This document shows positions 7,686-16,360 of a stretch of 27,010 nucleotides of DNA, piece after piece. The first letter of the stretch is position 1, and every line of letters begins with the position of its first letter. The stretch spans positions 1 to 27,010 of the forward strand of contig CAYFJO010000113.1 of the NCBI GenBank assembly GCA_964343305.1, in the 5' to 3' direction. The DNA is from CAYFJO01 sp964343305 (GTDB taxonomy: Bacteria > Planctomycetota > Planctomycetia > Pirellulales > Pirellulaceae). The notes beneath the pieces are model-generated. The model searched no databases, was not told the origin of the DNA, and saw only the letters and a list, made by a program, of their open reading frames with translations. The translations under genes were made by a program, and so were the position numbers.

Positions 7686-8210
7686 CTAGCTTCCAGGCTC
7701 GTTGTTATCCGAGGCCCAGAACACTGCGCCGATGATAGCCGCGCCACCGAGGATTTGTGCCGGACCGATGGTAATTTCGCTGCCTTGGCCCCGCACGACC
7801 TCCGTAGCCTGTGTAATCTTATCGTCAGCCAGGAGGATGACTGCCGATTTTGCGGCTGGCGGAGCGGCTTGAGCAGCCCAAAACTGAACAGAAGCGACCG
7901 AACTTCGTGACTCGATTTGATGAAGCCCGGATCGCAACCCCCGAATCATGAATCGGCCATTGGCTTGCGTTTTGACGCTAGCAACAATTTGACGACGGCT
8001 CTTGATCACAACCACTTCGCCCTTTCGTCCAACACCTTGGCGGTCGACAACTTGTCCGACCAAAATACCCTGACGATGAAGTGCGATGTGAACAACGGGC
8101 TTGACTCCCGTTTGAGTGCGCAAAGTGCTCTTTCCGGGATTTCTCTCAGCTTGGGCCGAGTGAACCAAGAGCAAGGATAGTCCAAGCGCGCAGGCGGTCC
8201 ATGCCTTCAT
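7686..8210 (-). CDS. Small secreted carboxypeptidase-regulatory-like protein (paralogue 2)
   Basis: A 174-residue protein with a signal peptide (MKAWTACALGLSLLLVHSAQA) and AAGGAG 8 bp before its ATG. It shares the domain of its downstream neighbour: IALHRQGILVGQVVDRQGVG, GRFMIRGLRSGLHQIES, then VQFWAAQAAPPAAK. The C-terminus differs (ITIGPAQILGGAAIIGAVFW, probably membrane-associated) but both end in a short polar tail with terminal GS. It is probably a periplasmic or surface protein of unknown function. Separate leaders, separate hairpins after each stop and a 432-bp gap suggest a tandem duplication with its regulatory region rather than one operon. Confidence 0.8.
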   Translation of the reverse strand: MKAWTACALGLSLLLVHSAQAERNPGKSTLRTQTGVKPVVHIALHRQGILVGQVVDRQGVGRKGEVVVIKSRRQIVASVKTQANGRFMIRGLRSGLHQIESRSSVASVQFWAAQAAPPAAKSAVILLADDKITQATEVVRGQGSEITIGPAQILGGAAIIGAVFWASDNNEPGS

Positions 8211-8308
8211 TTTGTGATCTCCTTAAATCGACGCCCGACACTCGAACTGAGTCATGAGTGCGGCGCAACTGGTCTGTCTGTGATGAGCAAAAGCTTCCCA
8301 ATAACAAA

Positions 8309-8332
8309 CTTATCGGAATCGGATGGCCGCAA
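8309..8332 (-). promoter_or_regulatory. Conserved upstream element, copy 2
   Basis: Second copy of the 24-mer (CTTATCGGAAT-C-GGATGG-C-CGCAA on the plus strand), 98 bp before the start codon of paralogue 2. Two differences from copy 1, both single-base changes. Confidence 0.5.
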
Positions 8333-8405
8333 ATCAACTAAAACCGCTACAACCAGCAAATTGGTTACAACTTGACTTGGCCGTCCACCCAGCCAACGCC
8401 GCTTG

Positions 8406-9251
8406 TCACTTTGCCAGCCGCTTGGCCACCTTGGCGTCGAAATCCACCGTCCCCTTCGTCCACACGCTCGCTGCCTCGCCGCGGATCTTTGTGAGTGCAC
8501 TTCCTACCTGTTTCTGTTGTGCGGTGGACGTTGGCTTGTAAATGACGAAGGGACCCGTTCTGGACTCGCGGCCCGTGTTGCTGTGTGCTTGCAGAACTCG
8601 CTTGGTAATCCGTGCCACGCCGCGATTTCGCCGGCTCAGATACACCTCGCTAGTCAGCTCTCCCGCTTTTTTCAATGCCTTCACTTCGTCCGGCGTGAAC
8701 GGCCACGCAACTTCCCAGGCCAGGACTTCCTGGGCCAAAATCATGTCATTTAGGAGTTTCGCCGCACTCTTGTCATCCGCGGGGGATTTGCTCAGTTGTT
8801 CGGCCAGACGCTTCTGGGCCTCCCAAACCTTGTCTGCTGCCTTGCCGATCACGGTTTCATCGTTGTACTGGGGCACTGGCAGCTTTGACACACGTGCCGC
8901 GTTGACTAACTCTTTGTCTTCGTGCAAGCGTGCGCGAATGGTGGCAAGCTGGGCCAGGATTTTGATCTGCACTTTAACAATCGGATTGTCGGGACTCTTT
9001 TCACCGCCGGTGTCTTCCAGGATTTCCTTTGTCTGGTCCAGAGCAACTTTCAGCTTCGCTTCCACGGACTTCAACGTGGTGTCGTTTACGAGTTTGTCTT
9101 TAATCGTTTTTTCCAAGTCCGGTAACAACTTCTCAACTCTTTCGATCGTTTCGACGCTGTCACCCGCTGCCTGCAAATCGACATTGCCCATACCCAGCAA
9201 GACAAAAACGAAAATCCAAACTCGGGTCGCCATGTTTGCTCTCAATGCCAT
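8406..9251 (-). CDS. Secreted alpha-helical protein of unknown function
   Basis: A 281-residue protein not assigned to a family. The N-terminus is a signal peptide (hydrophobic VWIFVFVLLGMGNVDLQAAG, about residues 11-30). The mature part is charged and strongly helical, with heptad-like stretches such as VETIERVEKLLPDLEKTI and VEAKLKVALDQTKEILED (about 33-80), suggesting a coiled coil or helical bundle. The C-terminal 80 residues are basic. AGGAG lies about 8 bp before the ATG at 9251; a second in-frame ATG seven codons later is an alternative start. It is probably periplasmic. The neighbours do not reveal its function. Confidence 0.72.
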   Translation of the reverse strand: MALRANMATRVWIFVFVLLGMGNVDLQAAGDSVETIERVEKLLPDLEKTIKDKLVNDTTLKSVEAKLKVALDQTKEILEDTGGEKSPDNPIVKVQIKILAQLATIRARLHEDKELVNAARVSKLPVPQYNDETVIGKAADKVWEAQKRLAEQLSKSPADDKSAAKLLNDMILAQEVLAWEVAWPFTPDEVKALKKAGELTSEVYLSRRNRGVARITKRVLQAHSNTGRESRTGPFVIYKPTSTAQQKQVGSALTKIRGEAASVWTKGTVDFDAKVAKRLAK

Positions 9252-9417
9252 CGCGTTTCTCCTGATCCACTTTGAGATGAAGATTGCACACTGATCGACT
9301 CGACCAGCATTACGTCGCTGATCATACTCGACTTTGAGCGCGCGTTCCAGGAGCGATTGCCGAAGCGCGGTTCCTGAATCGCCTTGCGCGAATTTGAACC
9401 ACCCGATGCCGCTGGAT
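9252..9417. other. Leader region of the helical secreted protein
   Basis: 166 bp with no gene on either strand, forming the first part of a 520-bp stretch without an intact gene (9252-9771). It should contain the promoter of the minus-strand gene at 9251; no consensus boxes stand out. Confidence 0.4.
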
Positions 9418-9560
9418 TCACGAGATGGATTCCAATTTGTCGATCGAACGAAGCCAGTCGTCTTTTGACAGCGATCGATCGGCGAGGGTTTTTCGGGCCG
9501 CTTGACAACGAGGGCAATAGTTCGTTTCGTTTTCGGCGTAGACGATGCGCTGCACTTGCG
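9418..9560 (-). pseudogene. C-terminal relic of an Fpg/Nei-family DNA glycosylase
   Basis: The frame ending at 9418 reads VQRIVYAENETNYCPRCQ followed by AARKTLADRSLS and KDDWLRSIDKLE. This is the zinc-finger end of one branch of formamidopyrimidine/endonuclease VIII-type glycosylases, which excise oxidised bases. Only the second CPRC knuckle remains; the first knuckle is absent, and about three residues seem deleted between RSLS and KDDW. Upstream the similarity stops or moves to another frame (a GDPYCGLQEF-like stretch around 9650-9690), and no start or catalytic N-terminus is present. I take it as a decayed gene fragment. The family call is from recalled sequence patterns, not from a search. 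Confidence 0.5.
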
Positions 9561-9743
9561 AACGCGCAGCCAGCAGGCTCTTGCTTCCGTAACCGCCGAA
9601 GCAGGTTGAACGTTTCATTAATGCGGCTATGAAAAATGCGTTCATGCTCAACATCAAACTCTTGTAGACCACAATAAGGATCGCCCGCCCAAACTCCTGC
9701 ATTCCGAGCCGATTTAGATCCGTGTCGACGGCCGACATCCGAA

Positions 9744-9770
9744 AAAACAGTGTTGGGGCAGAGTCCCATC
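9744..9770 (-). terminator. egtD terminator (GGGACTCTGYCCC type)
   Basis: On the minus strand, one base after the egtD stop, the sequence reads TGGGACTCTGCCCCA, then ACACTG and TTTTTT. The short stem and T-run are a good factor-independent terminator. It closely resembles the sequence after the permease gene at 24628-24650. Confidence 0.6.
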
Positions 9771-9771
9771 T

Positions 9772-10719
9772 TTATCTCGTTTCAAAAAACAAGATGCCAA
9801 AGTACTCTTGGTCGTCTGTCCAGGTCCAAATTAGCTCGAAGCCACACTCCGCGGCCAGTTCGGCGAATTCTCCGATCACGTATTTGTGGGAGTACTCCGT
9901 GAGTATCCGTTCGCCTTGTGCAAACGAGAACGTGCGGTTGGCCACGGCCACTTCTTGGTCGATCAAACTCTCCAAATACATTTCAATCCGCCCGATCGAC
10001 TGGTCGTAGCAAGCAACGTGTCGAAATTGATTCAATTCAAAGTTGCCGCCAGCCTCTCGATTCGCGCGACGAAGAAGATTCAAGTTGAACTCGGCCGTAA
10101 TGCCCTTCGCATCGTCATAGGCCGCTTCGATGATCTGGGCATCCTTTTGCAGGTCCATGCCAATCAACAATCCTCCGCCTCGTTCGCAAAGGCTGGCAAT
10201 CCTCGTCAGCAGCTTCGCCGCCTCGGGAGGCTCAAAGTTTCCAATCGTGGAGCCGGGAAAATAGACGACCTTTCGACGAGCTTGGCCGACCACTTCGGGC
10301 AGTACAAAGTCGCCGGTGAAGTCGGCACAAACCGGGACGAATTTCAGAGCGTCGTACCGATCGGACAAACTCTGCTGCGATTCTTGAAGATGGTCATGCG
10401 CGATGTCAACGGGAACGTATGCCGCCGGGCGATCGAGATGATCGAGCAGGATGCGTGTTTTCATCCCGGCACCACTGCCCAATTCGATCAACACACAGTG
10501 GCTGCCGACGTGTGAAGCCATCTCGCCGGCGGCGCGACGCATGATGCTCAACTCGGTGCGTGTCAAATAATACTCGTCTAGCTCGCAAATCTCCTCAAAC
10601 AACTCGCATCCACGCTCGTCATAAAAGTACTTGCAAGGAATTCGCTTTTGTGGCTGCTGCAACCCGTGAATGAGATCTGAGCAGAATGTGCCGAGATTGT
10701 CATTTGTATTTTCTGGCAT
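9772..10719 (-). CDS. egtD: EgtD-like L-histidine N-alpha-methyltransferase
   Basis: 315 residues from the ATG at 10719; GAAAGG sits about 6 bp upstream and the resulting length fits EgtD (about 320). An in-frame ATG 114 nt further upstream would add an unrelated leader. EgtD trimethylates histidine to hercynine with SAM, the first step of ergothioneine synthesis. Family motifs: KYFYDERGCELFEEICELDE (30-49), the SAM loop ELGSGAGMKTRILLD (79-93), YFPGSTIGNFEP and LLIGMDLQKD, and a C-terminal histidine-binding region with TEYSHKY. No egtB, egtC or ovoA-like gene is in the window, so another amino-acid substrate cannot be excluded. It is divergent from the VWA gene. Confidence 0.85.
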   Translation of the reverse strand: MPENTNDNLGTFCSDLIHGLQQPQKRIPCKYFYDERGCELFEEICELDEYYLTRTELSIMRRAAGEMASHVGSHCVLIELGSGAGMKTRILLDHLDRPAAYVPVDIAHDHLQESQQSLSDRYDALKFVPVCADFTGDFVLPEVVGQARRKVVYFPGSTIGNFEPPEAAKLLTRIASLCERGGGLLIGMDLQKDAQIIEAAYDDAKGITAEFNLNLLRRANREAGGNFELNQFRHVACYDQSIGRIEMYLESLIDQEVAVANRTFSFAQGERILTEYSHKYVIGEFAELAAECGFELIWTWTDDQEYFGILFFETR

Positions 10720-10911
10720 GCTGCCTTTCAACGGGTTTTGATAGTTTGGAGATTGAATAAACTGCCAATTGTCCCACGAAAGCCGGTAGATTCCGCACAC
10801 AGCATAGAGTCGTGCTTCAGGCCAATCAACCAACCACAGCAGACTCCAGCACCGGTTGGCTCCAATTAATTCCCCCGCACGAACGTGTGTGCAGCTTTGC
10901 GGTAATTACGA

Positions 10912-10917
10912 TATAAT
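10912..10917 (+). promoter_or_regulatory. Candidate -10 box of the VWA gene
   Basis: A perfect TATAAT in the 283-bp interval between egtD and the VWA gene, 85 bp before the chosen VWA start. No good -35 lies at normal spacing, so it is a weak call. Confidence 0.3.
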
Positions 10918-11002
10918 CTCCACCTGACTTTTATCGTCCATCGTCAGTTTCGATGGCTTCCTTGTTCCAAGCGATCGTTTAACCGCTGTGCGGCTGATTT
11001 CA

Positions 11003-12358
11003 ATGAGCACGCCTCCACCAATTCGCAATCGCCCCAATCAAGAAGTGGACGCCAAGAAACAGCGTTTGGCGGAACTGAAGCTGGAGAAGGAGCGATTGGA
11101 GGCGCAATTGGAGTCGGCGGAGGGCCAGACTCTGCCACCCCCTGCACCCAAGCCAAAGAAACCGAAACCTCCTGTTGCGAAACAAACAAAGCCATCAACT
11201 GCTGCGACCGCGCCGCCACCAAAGCGGTCTGCTTCCAAGCCTTTGCCAGCCGCCGCGAAATCAAAGGCCAAGGCCCCACCGCCACGAAAACCAGCCCCGT
11301 CACCCAAGCCGAATCTAACCGCCGACGATCCAGCGCCGTACGAAGAGCGCGGGAAATGGTCGATCGGCGCTATGATCAAAGATGCACCAGCATGGCTTGT
11401 TAGTATGGTCATCCATATGGCGCTTCTGTTGTGTCTGGCGATGTTTACTTTTGTCATGGCCCCCGATTTGGACGACATGGTCGTCGTCGCCAATTCGTTC
11501 GATGGCGAAGAGGACGTGGAAACGCTCAGCGAGTTTGAGTTGGAGGACATCGAGCCGATTGAAATCGAGACCCAGCAGTTTTCGCTGGACGCGAGCATCG
11601 ATCCGGGGGCGATTGCCATTGGCGACTTGACCTCCGCCGCGGAACCGACAGTCGACTCGGTTGGCGAGTCAGCGTTGTTGGACACACCCGTTGGTGACAT
11701 CGGCGCGCTGCTCAGCGAAGGCGGTGACGCGTTTGCCAGTGTCGGCGATGGCCTGAAAGCCGCAGCCAGTTTCTTTGGCAAAAAATCCAAGGGCCGAAAA
11801 TTCGTGTTTATCGTCGACAACTCCAACAGCATGGGTGGTGGACGATTTGAAACGGCCCTGAACGAATTGGTCAAGAGTGTCGAGGGCATGTCGGAACAGC
11901 AAGAGTTTTATGTCATCTTTTTCAGCGACGCCGCGTACCGCTTGTTTCATCCTGCGCCCGCAAATGGGCTTGTGGCAGCGTCAAAGAAGAATAAAGAGCG
12001 GTTGAAAACGTGGTTGAAGACCGTTGAGATGTGTCTGCGGACGAATGGCCTGGAAGCCGTGCAGACGGCGCTGTCGATGAATCCCGATGTGGTTTACATC
12101 CTTGGCGATGGTGCGTTCGGTGACAAAACGGGTCCGTTCTTAACCGCGCCTCACAACCGACGCACCGTGGTTCACACATTGGGAATGGAAGTCGCGCAGC
12201 GCGGCGAAAAAGAATTGTCGGAAATCGCCAAAGCCAACAAAGGAACCTACACGCTGGTTGAAACCAGCCCGGATGCGAAGGCGTTCGCCAAGGCCAATCC
12301 GATTCCGAAAAACCGCACCCGGGGCTCAGTGTGGGGCATCAAATTGCCTAACAAGTAG
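11003..12358 (+). CDS. Membrane-anchored von Willebrand factor A protein
   Basis: 451 residues from the ATG at 11003; a GTG 15 nt upstream is an alternative, and neither has a clear ribosome site. Order of parts: a coiled coil (about 13-41), a Lys/Pro/Ala-rich linker (about 45-105, with PKPKKPKPP), one membrane segment (about 131-153), an acidic stretch (about 166-190) and a C-terminal VWA domain from about 265. The metal-ion-dependent adhesion site is visible as FIVDNSNSMGGG (Asp272, Ser274, Ser276), with DVVYILGDGAFGD further on. VWA domains bind partners through a divalent metal. The K/P-rich stretch before the membrane is reminiscent of TonB-like proteins but lies on the other side of the segment. 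It ends 2 nt from the stop of the convergent kinase gene. Confidence 0.85.
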   Translation: MSTPPPIRNRPNQEVDAKKQRLAELKLEKERLEAQLESAEGQTLPPPAPKPKKPKPPVAKQTKPSTAATAPPPKRSASKPLPAAAKSKAKAPPPRKPAPSPKPNLTADDPAPYEERGKWSIGAMIKDAPAWLVSMVIHMALLLCLAMFTFVMAPDLDDMVVVANSFDGEEDVETLSEFELEDIEPIEIETQQFSLDASIDPGAIAIGDLTSAAEPTVDSVGESALLDTPVGDIGALLSEGGDAFASVGDGLKAAASFFGKKSKGRKFVFIVDNSNSMGGGRFETALNELVKSVEGMSEQQEFYVIFFSDAAYRLFHPAPANGLVAASKKNKERLKTWLKTVEMCLRTNGLEAVQTALSMNPDVVYILGDGAFGDKTGPFLTAPHNRRTVVHTLGMEVAQRGEKELSEIAKANKGTYTLVETSPDAKAFAKANPIPKNRTRGSVWGIKLPNK

Positions 12359-12360
12359 AA

Positions 12361-15300
12361 TCAGTCGATTTGATAAAGCGCGCGTTCCTCGTCGGTCAGC
12401 ACGCGACCGGCGGCGTGCTCCGCTGCGTCGACTAAATCGTCAAGTCGAACTTGCCACAAATTAATCTTCATTCCATTTTGCGCCATCGTCAGCAGCCAAC
12501 GGCTATCTGGACTGAATTTCATCATCGAAATGTTGCGGTCGTTTTGATGGATGACGATCGACGATGCGGTCGGGTCGTCTGCGTTCAGGTTCCACAATCG
12601 GATCTCACCCTCACTTTCCGTGGCAAGAACATTTCCGTCAGGACTAACCGTACACATCTCAATCAAACGACCGGCCAACGGCAGTTGCCGCGGCTCGACC
12701 TTGTCGCTGTTTGTCAAATCCCAAACGTGAGGGACTCCTTTTTTCACGCGGCTAACCCGTGTTGAAACTGCGACTTGAAATGTAGTGTCAGACAACTCCA
12801 ACTCACTAACATGCAACGTCGGCTCATCGGAATCCAATCGCCACACGAAAAAACCTTCGGGGATACATTGGGCCGCCAGCCATCTTCCGTCGAGGCCAAA
12901 GTCGATCCAGGCGACCGCGTTGCCTGGGCCACGTTTGCCAGGTTTCACGATCTCGGTTCGTGATGCCGCAATATCATTCGCCTTCAAATCCCACATCGAG
13001 ATTTTACCCTCGTAGTCGCCCATGGCCAGAAAACGGCCGTCCGGACTGAACGCGCGTCCGATAATCACTTGGCTAGGGCCGTCCAGTGGAATGACGGACA
13101 TCAACGGATCGCGCGCACCAAGTTGCCAAAGTCGAATCCCATCTCGAAAGTTGTCAACAACAACCCATTGGCTGTCCGAGCTGATGGTGACATGTGCAGG
13201 TCCCCCGACGTTCGTGTCGAAACGTGTTTCCGTCGACATCGGATCGGGTGCTGTCAAGTTCCAACGACGAACCGATGAGCCCTCGACGCCAACCAGCCAA
13301 CGGGCATCGGGACTAATCGCGACGGACCCATTCTGAATGTTTTCCGGCATGGTCTTACACTGGGCACGTCTTTCTAACTCCACACTCTTGGTGTTCAAGC
13401 GCCAGATTCGCACGCCAAGTTTGGCATCGTACGTTAGCAATCGGTCGCCGGTGGCACTGAAATCCATTTGAACAGGGAGCTTAATCGTTGCCGGTGAAAT
13501 GGCAGGAGAAGCCTTCGTCAAATCCCAATAACGCGTCGTTTGATCACGCGACGCCGTCACGATGCCACGGCCATCGGGACAAAATGCCATGGTAACAACA
13601 TAGTTGTCGTGCCCACGCAACGTGGATGATGCAGCGCCTGGGTTCTCCGCGGCGAGATCCCAAATCATGACTTGATTACTCTTGATCGATGCGGCCAGCC
13701 AACGACCGTTGAGACTGAAGTTTGGCTTGCCAACGTTCGGCGACCCAGCGAACAACGAAAGGACCTTTCGGGGCTCGCTGCTCACATCCCACAATTCGAT
13801 GACGCCAGTTTGCAGCGAGATGGCCATCCACGGGTGTTTTGCCGAGCACGCGACTCTCGGCATATCACTCTCGTATTCAAACGTCGTGTACGGGGTTGTT
13901 GGATCGTCGGCGTACAGATCATAGATCACGATCTTGCTAAAACGACTGGCGACGAGCCAACGGCTGTTCGATGAGATCGAAACACTGGCTCCCTCAAGGC
14001 CAAACAGCCTCGGATCTGTCTCACCGGACTTCAAATCCCACAAGAGAATCGGACCGTCTTTGAAACAGCCGCCGGCGAGCCAACGATTGTCGGGGCTTAG
14101 CGAAATCTGCGCTACGTCCTTTTCCGCACATGACAGGGTGATCACAGAATCGACCGGATTCACAGCCGAGATATCCCAAACTTGGATTGTCTTGTCGAGA
14201 TTCACGCGAACCATGCGGGTGCCGTCAACGCTGGCCTCCACGGCACGCACATTGATCTTGTTTTCGAGCGGCGATTTTGGCGAAAAGTAAAAGCGTGGTT
14301 CATCCAACGGCGGAAATCGTTCGCCTTCAAGACCTAAGGTCGACAAGTCCCATACGCTGATCGATCCGTCCACGTGCCCGGTTATGAGGTGTTGTCCATT
14401 GTCGTGCGTAAGGAAATTCTGGACGAACGACTTGAATCGAAACTCTTTCGTACTTTCATTGGCGTGAGCGATGGACGTGATCTTCATCGTGTAGCCATCG
14501 AGCGTAACAACGCGTTGGCTGTCGGTCGTTACCGCCACGTGACGGAACATGGCATCAAATTTCGAAACTCGTTGACCACCGACTTGGGAAAGCACGTGGC
14601 GGAGAGATTGACGAGCGGCAAGAACAGGTGGGGCATCGACACTCGACCGCAGCCGAGTTGCTTCGACGGCCAAAAGCATTGCCTGTTGTGGCGCGATTGC
14701 GATTGCCTCGCGAGCCTGAGCCGCCAGCCGATTGGAATTGGCGAGGCGTGTTTGTTGTTCGGCTTCTTCGCGCCGACGAGCTTCGCGTAACTGAGCCTCT
14801 TTGGCTTTTGCCGCGTTGTTGTCCGCTCGCTTCGTCTGCTCGGCGGCAAGACGCGATTTAACATTGGCGCGATTGGCGTTCTCTCGAGCCGTCGTGAGAT
14901 TATCTTCCGCCTTCTTTCGATATCGCTCCGCCTGTTCGGCACGCTGGCCAGCTTCGATGGCAAAGTACCAAGAAACTCCGAACCCTGTTGAAATTGCGAG
15001 CAGCAACAAGAGTAGCAGACTGGCAATGACCGGTTGACGCCGACTCCAACACCACGCGCTTTCTATCTTTCCAATCGGGCGGGCAAGGATGGGTTCACCG
15101 CCGGCGAACCTTTTCAAGTCGTCTGCAAGATCGCTCGCCGACGCGTAACGTTTGTGCGACTCTTTGTTCAAACATTTCAACGTGATCGTCTCCAAGTCGC
15201 GCGGGATCGAGGGGTTGAGCTGCCGCGGACTCACCGGCTCCTGATCGACGACCTGTCGAAGCGTATCGATCGGATTGTCCGCCAGGAACGGCGGCCGACC

Positions 15301-16128
15301 AGTCGTTGCGGTGTAGAGCACTCCGCCTAACGAATAGACATCCGAGCATGGTCCGATTTCATTGGTCAAACCGAGAGCCTGCTCAGGCGGCATATAATTG
15401 GGTGTACCGAGAACCTGCCCGGACGCGGTAAAATTACTGTCCGATTCCATGCGTTTGGCCAGGCCAAAATCAGTGATTCGCGGGTCATCATTGCGGTCGA
15501 GCAAAATGTTGGCCGGTTTCAGGTCACGATGAACGACACCCGCGCGATGCGCGTAATGGACAGCTTCCGCCACTTTTGAAATCAACTCCGCAGCGGCCTG
15601 CGGCGCGAGTGGACCTTTCACCAGTCGACTTGCCAAACTGTCACCGTCGACAAGACCCATCGAGAAAAAATGTTGGCCTTCATGCTGGCCGACTTCGTAA
15701 ATCGGCACGATTCCTGGATGATCCAACCCGGCGGCTGCCTCGGCTTCAGCGTGAAATCGTTGGATCTCATCTTTGTCTGCAAGCTGGCCCGTCAAAATCA
15801 TTTTCAGCGCGACGGTGCGATTTAGGCCGCGCTGGCGTGCCTTGTAAACGACTCCCATGCCACCTCGCGCAATCTCGGCGAGCAATTCGTAGTCGCCAAA
15901 GGTCCGCAGCACAGGCTGCGCGGTCACTGTTTTGTGCGCATCCGCCGCAACGGTTTCTTCGGAAGCGGCAACGGGAATCGTGTCGGCTGCATCGGCCACC
16001 TGTCGTCGCTTCGTTTCGTCGACCTGAGCCAGCGGCAGTGTGGGTGGAATGGCTGCTTCAATCGGACAAAAAGCCTCGGTGGGTTGGTCGACTTTGCGCT
16101 CTTTTGGCTCGTCGTGTCGCGGGTCCAT
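12361..16128 (-). CDS. Transmembrane Ser/Thr protein kinase with WD40-like repeats
   Basis: 1255 residues from the ATG at 16128, a natural start (MDPRHDEPKERK). An in-frame ATG 165 nt upstream would add an unlikely leader, and no strong ribosome site marks either. Kinase domain about 80-345: Gly loop IARGGMGVVY (86-95), catalytic Lys109 in VALKMI, HRDLKPANILL (200-210), DFG (220-222) and YMPPEQ; it should be active. One membrane segment (about 366-391) is followed by a long Ala/Glu/Arg-rich coiled coil (about 395-480). Then come about a dozen WD40-like units (for example SPDNRWLAGG and LWDLKSGE) forming one or two propellers, presumably outside the cytoplasm. This is a typical planctomycete receptor-kinase architecture; ligand and substrates are unknown. 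Confidence 0.93.
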   Translation of the reverse strand: MDPRHDEPKERKVDQPTEAFCPIEAAIPPTLPLAQVDETKRRQVADAADTIPVAASEETVAADAHKTVTAQPVLRTFGDYELLAEIARGGMGVVYKARQRGLNRTVALKMILTGQLADKDEIQRFHAEAEAAAGLDHPGIVPIYEVGQHEGQHFFSMGLVDGDSLASRLVKGPLAPQAAAELISKVAEAVHYAHRAGVVHRDLKPANILLDRNDDPRITDFGLAKRMESDSNFTASGQVLGTPNYMPPEQALGLTNEIGPCSDVYSLGGVLYTATTGRPPFLADNPIDTLRQVVDQEPVSPRQLNPSIPRDLETITLKCLNKESHKRYASASDLADDLKRFAGGEPILARPIGKIESAWCWSRRQPVIASLLLLLLLAISTGFGVSWYFAIEAGQRAEQAERYRKKAEDNLTTARENANRANVKSRLAAEQTKRADNNAAKAKEAQLREARRREEAEQQTRLANSNRLAAQAREAIAIAPQQAMLLAVEATRLRSSVDAPPVLAARQSLRHVLSQVGGQRVSKFDAMFRHVAVTTDSQRVVTLDGYTMKITSIAHANESTKEFRFKSFVQNFLTHDNGQHLITGHVDGSISVWDLSTLGLEGERFPPLDEPRFYFSPKSPLENKINVRAVEASVDGTRMVRVNLDKTIQVWDISAVNPVDSVITLSCAEKDVAQISLSPDNRWLAGGCFKDGPILLWDLKSGETDPRLFGLEGASVSISSNSRWLVASRFSKIVIYDLYADDPTTPYTTFEYESDMPRVACSAKHPWMAISLQTGVIELWDVSSEPRKVLSLFAGSPNVGKPNFSLNGRWLAASIKSNQVMIWDLAAENPGAASSTLRGHDNYVVTMAFCPDGRGIVTASRDQTTRYWDLTKASPAISPATIKLPVQMDFSATGDRLLTYDAKLGVRIWRLNTKSVELERRAQCKTMPENIQNGSVAISPDARWLVGVEGSSVRRWNLTAPDPMSTETRFDTNVGGPAHVTISSDSQWVVVDNFRDGIRLWQLGARDPLMSVIPLDGPSQVIIGRAFSPDGRFLAMGDYEGKISMWDLKANDIAASRTEIVKPGKRGPGNAVAWIDFGLDGRWLAAQCIPEGFFVWRLDSDEPTLHVSELELSDTTFQVAVSTRVSRVKKGVPHVWDLTNSDKVEPRQLPLAGRLIEMCTVSPDGNVLATESEGEIRLWNLNADDPTASSIVIHQNDRNISMMKFSPDSRWLLTMAQNGMKINLWQVRLDDLVDAAEHAAGRVLTDEERALYQID

Positions 16129-16345
16129 ACGGCGGCTTATTGCGATGTGGTTGAGATGGGACTGATATACGCCACGATAACTGAAATCTTGGTCGTTGAC
16201 CACGTTCGATTCGCGCAGCGTCAAGTTTCGAAATTGGGTAATGGAAAGGAAAGGAAACGACCCGTCCCTTTTTTCACTGAAGCGACCTGCCAATTCAGGT
16301 CAAAGGTAAACACCACTTGTGTAAAAAAAGCGGCATTGGTCCGAA

Positions 16346-16360
16346 ATTGTGCAACACAAT
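16346..16360 (-). terminator. Small hairpin after the PQQ-like gene
   Basis: ATTGTG (16346-16351) and CACAAT (16355-16360) form a 6-bp stem with a 3-nt loop directly after the stop of the minus-strand gene at 16361. It is a weak terminator candidate; a longer A/T run (16320-16329) lies beyond it. Confidence 0.3.

Noticed and set aside
7437..7689. Several 60-80 codon frames on both strands
   Set aside because: They are translations of an inverted repeat segment; no ribosome sites and no domains.
9640..9700. Hemerythrin-like reading (LQEFDVEHERIF) on the minus strand
   Set aside because: Only about a dozen residues resemble the hemerythrin start; no further iron-ligand motifs follow, so it is probably chance within the decayed glycosylase region.
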